Shown here: piece after piece, positions 39,079-40,030 of the stretch | Position numbering within the stretch: position 1 is the stretch's first letter | How the letters are laid out: every line of letters begins with the position of its first letter | Source: Candidatus Gastranaerophilales bacterium | Lineage (GTDB): Bacteria > Cyanobacteriota > Vampirovibrionia > Gastranaerophilales > Gastranaerophilaceae | DNA: 40,030 nt | Reading direction: 5' to 3' | Assembly: GCA_944324055.1 (NCBI GenBank) | Contig: CALUUV010000006.1 | Location: 1 to 40,030 of the forward strand | Translations under genes and position numbers: made by a program | Notes under the pieces: generated by a model | Seen by the model: only the letters and a program-made list of their open reading frames with translations | What the model was told of the DNA's origin: nothing | The model's database searches: none

Positions 39079-39348
39079 TTGGAAAAGAGAACTAGAGAAA
39101 CATATTTTTATCCAAAGTTAAGAGGTAAAAGAAATGAGTTGGGATATTCGCTTGAGGACATGGCTAATTTATTAGGAATATCAAAAGATTGTTACTTTAG
39201 AAAAGAGAAAGGAAAAACTGATTTTTATCTATGTGAAGTACGGAAGATACTCTTGCTATTTAATATGAACTTTGAAGATATTTTTTTTACCCGCTCTGTA
39301 AACCAAAAGGTTGACAACGATAAACGTAATGGTGAGAGTAATGAGTAA
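39079..39348 (+). CDS. Cro-like regulator (right module)
   Basis: TTG 39079 with AAAGGAGAG. The 89-residue protein has a helix-turn-helix (SLEDMANLLGISKDCYFRKE, about 25-44) and a charged tail. It is divergent from the ImmR-like repressor and first under a strong promoter, so it is a Cro counterpart. It is unrelated in detail to the Cro-like protein at 760. Confidence 0.75.
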   Translation: MEKRTRETYFYPKLRGKRNELGYSLEDMANLLGISKDCYFRKEKGKTDFYLCEVRKILLLFNMNFEDIFFTRSVNQKVDNDKRNGESNE

Positions 39349-39730
39349 AACATATTCGATATATGCGATTAGATGCAAATCAAACAATAAGTTATATATA
39401 GGTAGAACGACAAATCTTAAACAAAGGGTAAACAATCATTTTGATAACTTAAAAGGTAACTCCCATAAAATATTAGATTTACAAGAAGATTTTAATAAAT
39501 ATGGTATTGATAACTTTGAAGTTTATTTATTAGAAGAAAATATTGATTATACCGAAAGAAAAAAAGAATATGACTACATGAGAGAATATAACACCTTTAG
39601 TAAAGAATATGGATATAACCAAGGGGATTTGAAATCTAGCCAAAAAAAAGAAATTAAAATAATAAAGGAATTGCCGATAAATGTTTATAAATCTAATTGC
39701 AGCAAAAATCAAGAAATAAAAGGGGAGTAG
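39341..39730 (+). CDS. GIY-YIG homing-type endonuclease
   Basis: ATG 39341 (MSKTYSIYAIRCKSN) overlaps the previous stop. The 129-residue protein has SIY and LYIGRTTNLKQRVNNHF, giving the GIY-YIG core with catalytic Tyr and Arg, an EVYLLEE strand with the metal-binding Glu, and a short basic C-terminus. Free-standing GIY-YIG nucleases are mobile and spread neighbouring sequence by gene conversion, relevant because it lies beside the immunity junction. Confidence 0.85.
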   Translation: MSKTYSIYAIRCKSNNKLYIGRTTNLKQRVNNHFDNLKGNSHKILDLQEDFNKYGIDNFEVYLLEENIDYTERKKEYDYMREYNTFSKEYGYNQGDLKSSQKKEIKIIKELPINVYKSNCSKNQEIKGE

Positions 39731-39733
39731 AAT

Positions 39734-39973
39734 ATGTTTAAAAAAAATAGATATGATGAGCCTTTAATAATACAAAAAATCAAGGATAGAAGTATTTTAA
39801 ATCAAGATGTATTTGAAATTGCCTATGATGTATTAAGAGTTTTAGAGGGGATTGAAAGCCGCAAAATGAAGGCAGTTATTGAATATTTAAATTATTTTTA
39901 TGATGACTATTTAGTTGTAGATTTTGATAAAAGTGTAAAACGATTTTCTTTTGAAGAAATAAAAGAAGAATAG
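39734..39973 (+). CDS. Small early protein at the junction, unknown
   Basis: ATG 39734 behind AGGGGAG gives 79 residues, helical and charged, no recognised family. Its last codons (EIKEE, stop) fall in the 77-bp repeat, exactly as for the Cro-like gene at 760-1023. In the circle it directly precedes the gene at 1032. Confidence 0.65.
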   Translation: MFKKNRYDEPLIIQKIKDRSILNQDVFEIAYDVLRVLEGIESRKMKAVIEYLNYFYDDYLVVDFDKSVKRFSFEEIKEE

Positions 39974-40030
39974 GAGAGTATATGAAAACAAAATTTGAAA
40001 CTGATATTACAGGGTTAATTATTGAAAACG
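39954..40030 (+). repeat. 77-bp exact repeat, copy 2
   Basis: Identical to 1004-1080 and running to the last base of the window. It includes the end of the gene at 39734 and the first codons of a second copy of the gene at 1032 (start ATG at 39982), cut by the window edge. Confidence 0.9.
39982..40030 (+). CDS. Partial second copy of the gene at 1032
   Basis: The first 16 codons (MKTKFETDITGLIIEN) are identical to those at 1032. It is most likely the same gene reached again through circular closure and not a duplicate. Confidence 0.7.
   Translation, partial: MKTKFETDITGLIIEN

Noticed and set aside
1004-40030. 77-bp repeat as natural terminal redundancy or att direct repeats
   Set aside because: The first copy is internal, not at an end, and lies within a gene border far from the integrase; the attP core is at 35398.

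Overview
The window reads as an almost complete temperate, podovirus-like phage of a low-GC Gram-positive host (Bacillota or a Mollicutes-related lineage). The evidence is AT-rich DNA, strong AGGAGG-type ribosome binding sites, ATG/GTG/TTG starts, a P22-type head module without a tape-measure gene, and an attP core that reads as the 3' end of a tRNA-Leu gene. All three stop codons end well-formed genes, so the standard bacterial code applies.

The last 77 bases (39954-40030) repeat 1004-1080 exactly, while the sequences in front of the two copies are unrelated. The simplest reading is an assembly of a circular genome of 38,950 bp (1004 to 39953) that re-enters itself. Bases 1-1003 are then an alternative upstream branch from a relative sharing the early operon. 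That branch carries a LexA-like S24 repressor and a Cro. The circle itself carries an ImmR-like repressor, an ImmA-type metalloprotease and a different Cro. The same early genes are therefore found behind two immunity modules with different induction logic.

Layout: 1-1023 alternative immunity module. 1032-10359 rightward early operon: small regulators, DnaD-like replication organiser, ERF annealing protein, PD-(D/E)XK exonuclease, MazG-like, lectin-like DUF6273 protein, SSB, MT-A70 methylase, many small proteins, and an ArpU/RinA-like late regulator. 10360-10703 non-coding, holding a terminator and a structured RNA. 10704-13210 HNH-like protein, zinc protease, TerS, and a TerL interrupted in its P-loop. 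13207-20092 portal, scaffold, capsid, connectors and tail hub. 20102-26302 internal/ejection proteins, including a 1688-residue polyvalent protein with a nuclease-like domain. 26302-32193 collagen-like fibre, DUF859-like fibre and four small fibre-tip cassettes, two of them preceded by poly-G leader ORFs. 32177-33850 lysis genes. 33851-34375 non-coding: RNA, terminator, phased A-tracts, and a repeat RNA in front of a MazF-like gene. 34871-38931 leftward lysogeny genes: HNH, integrase with attP, a small RNA, PemK-like, ImmA-like, two membrane proteins and the repressor. 39079-39973 rightward Cro, GIY-YIG nuclease and a small gene that leads back into the early operon.

The most unusual points are these. 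(1) Two poly-G tracts sit in leader ORFs; only the assembled tract lengths make each leader end on top of the next fibre-tip start codon. (2) The TerL reading frame is broken by a stop, but a 5-base hop between two GGT codons would restore the expected P-loop. (3) Two immunity modules join one early operon. (4) A MazF-like gene lies behind a repeat-containing RNA and an attenuator. (5) Several compact structured RNA candidates are present. Functions are assigned from motifs read by eye; no database search was possible.
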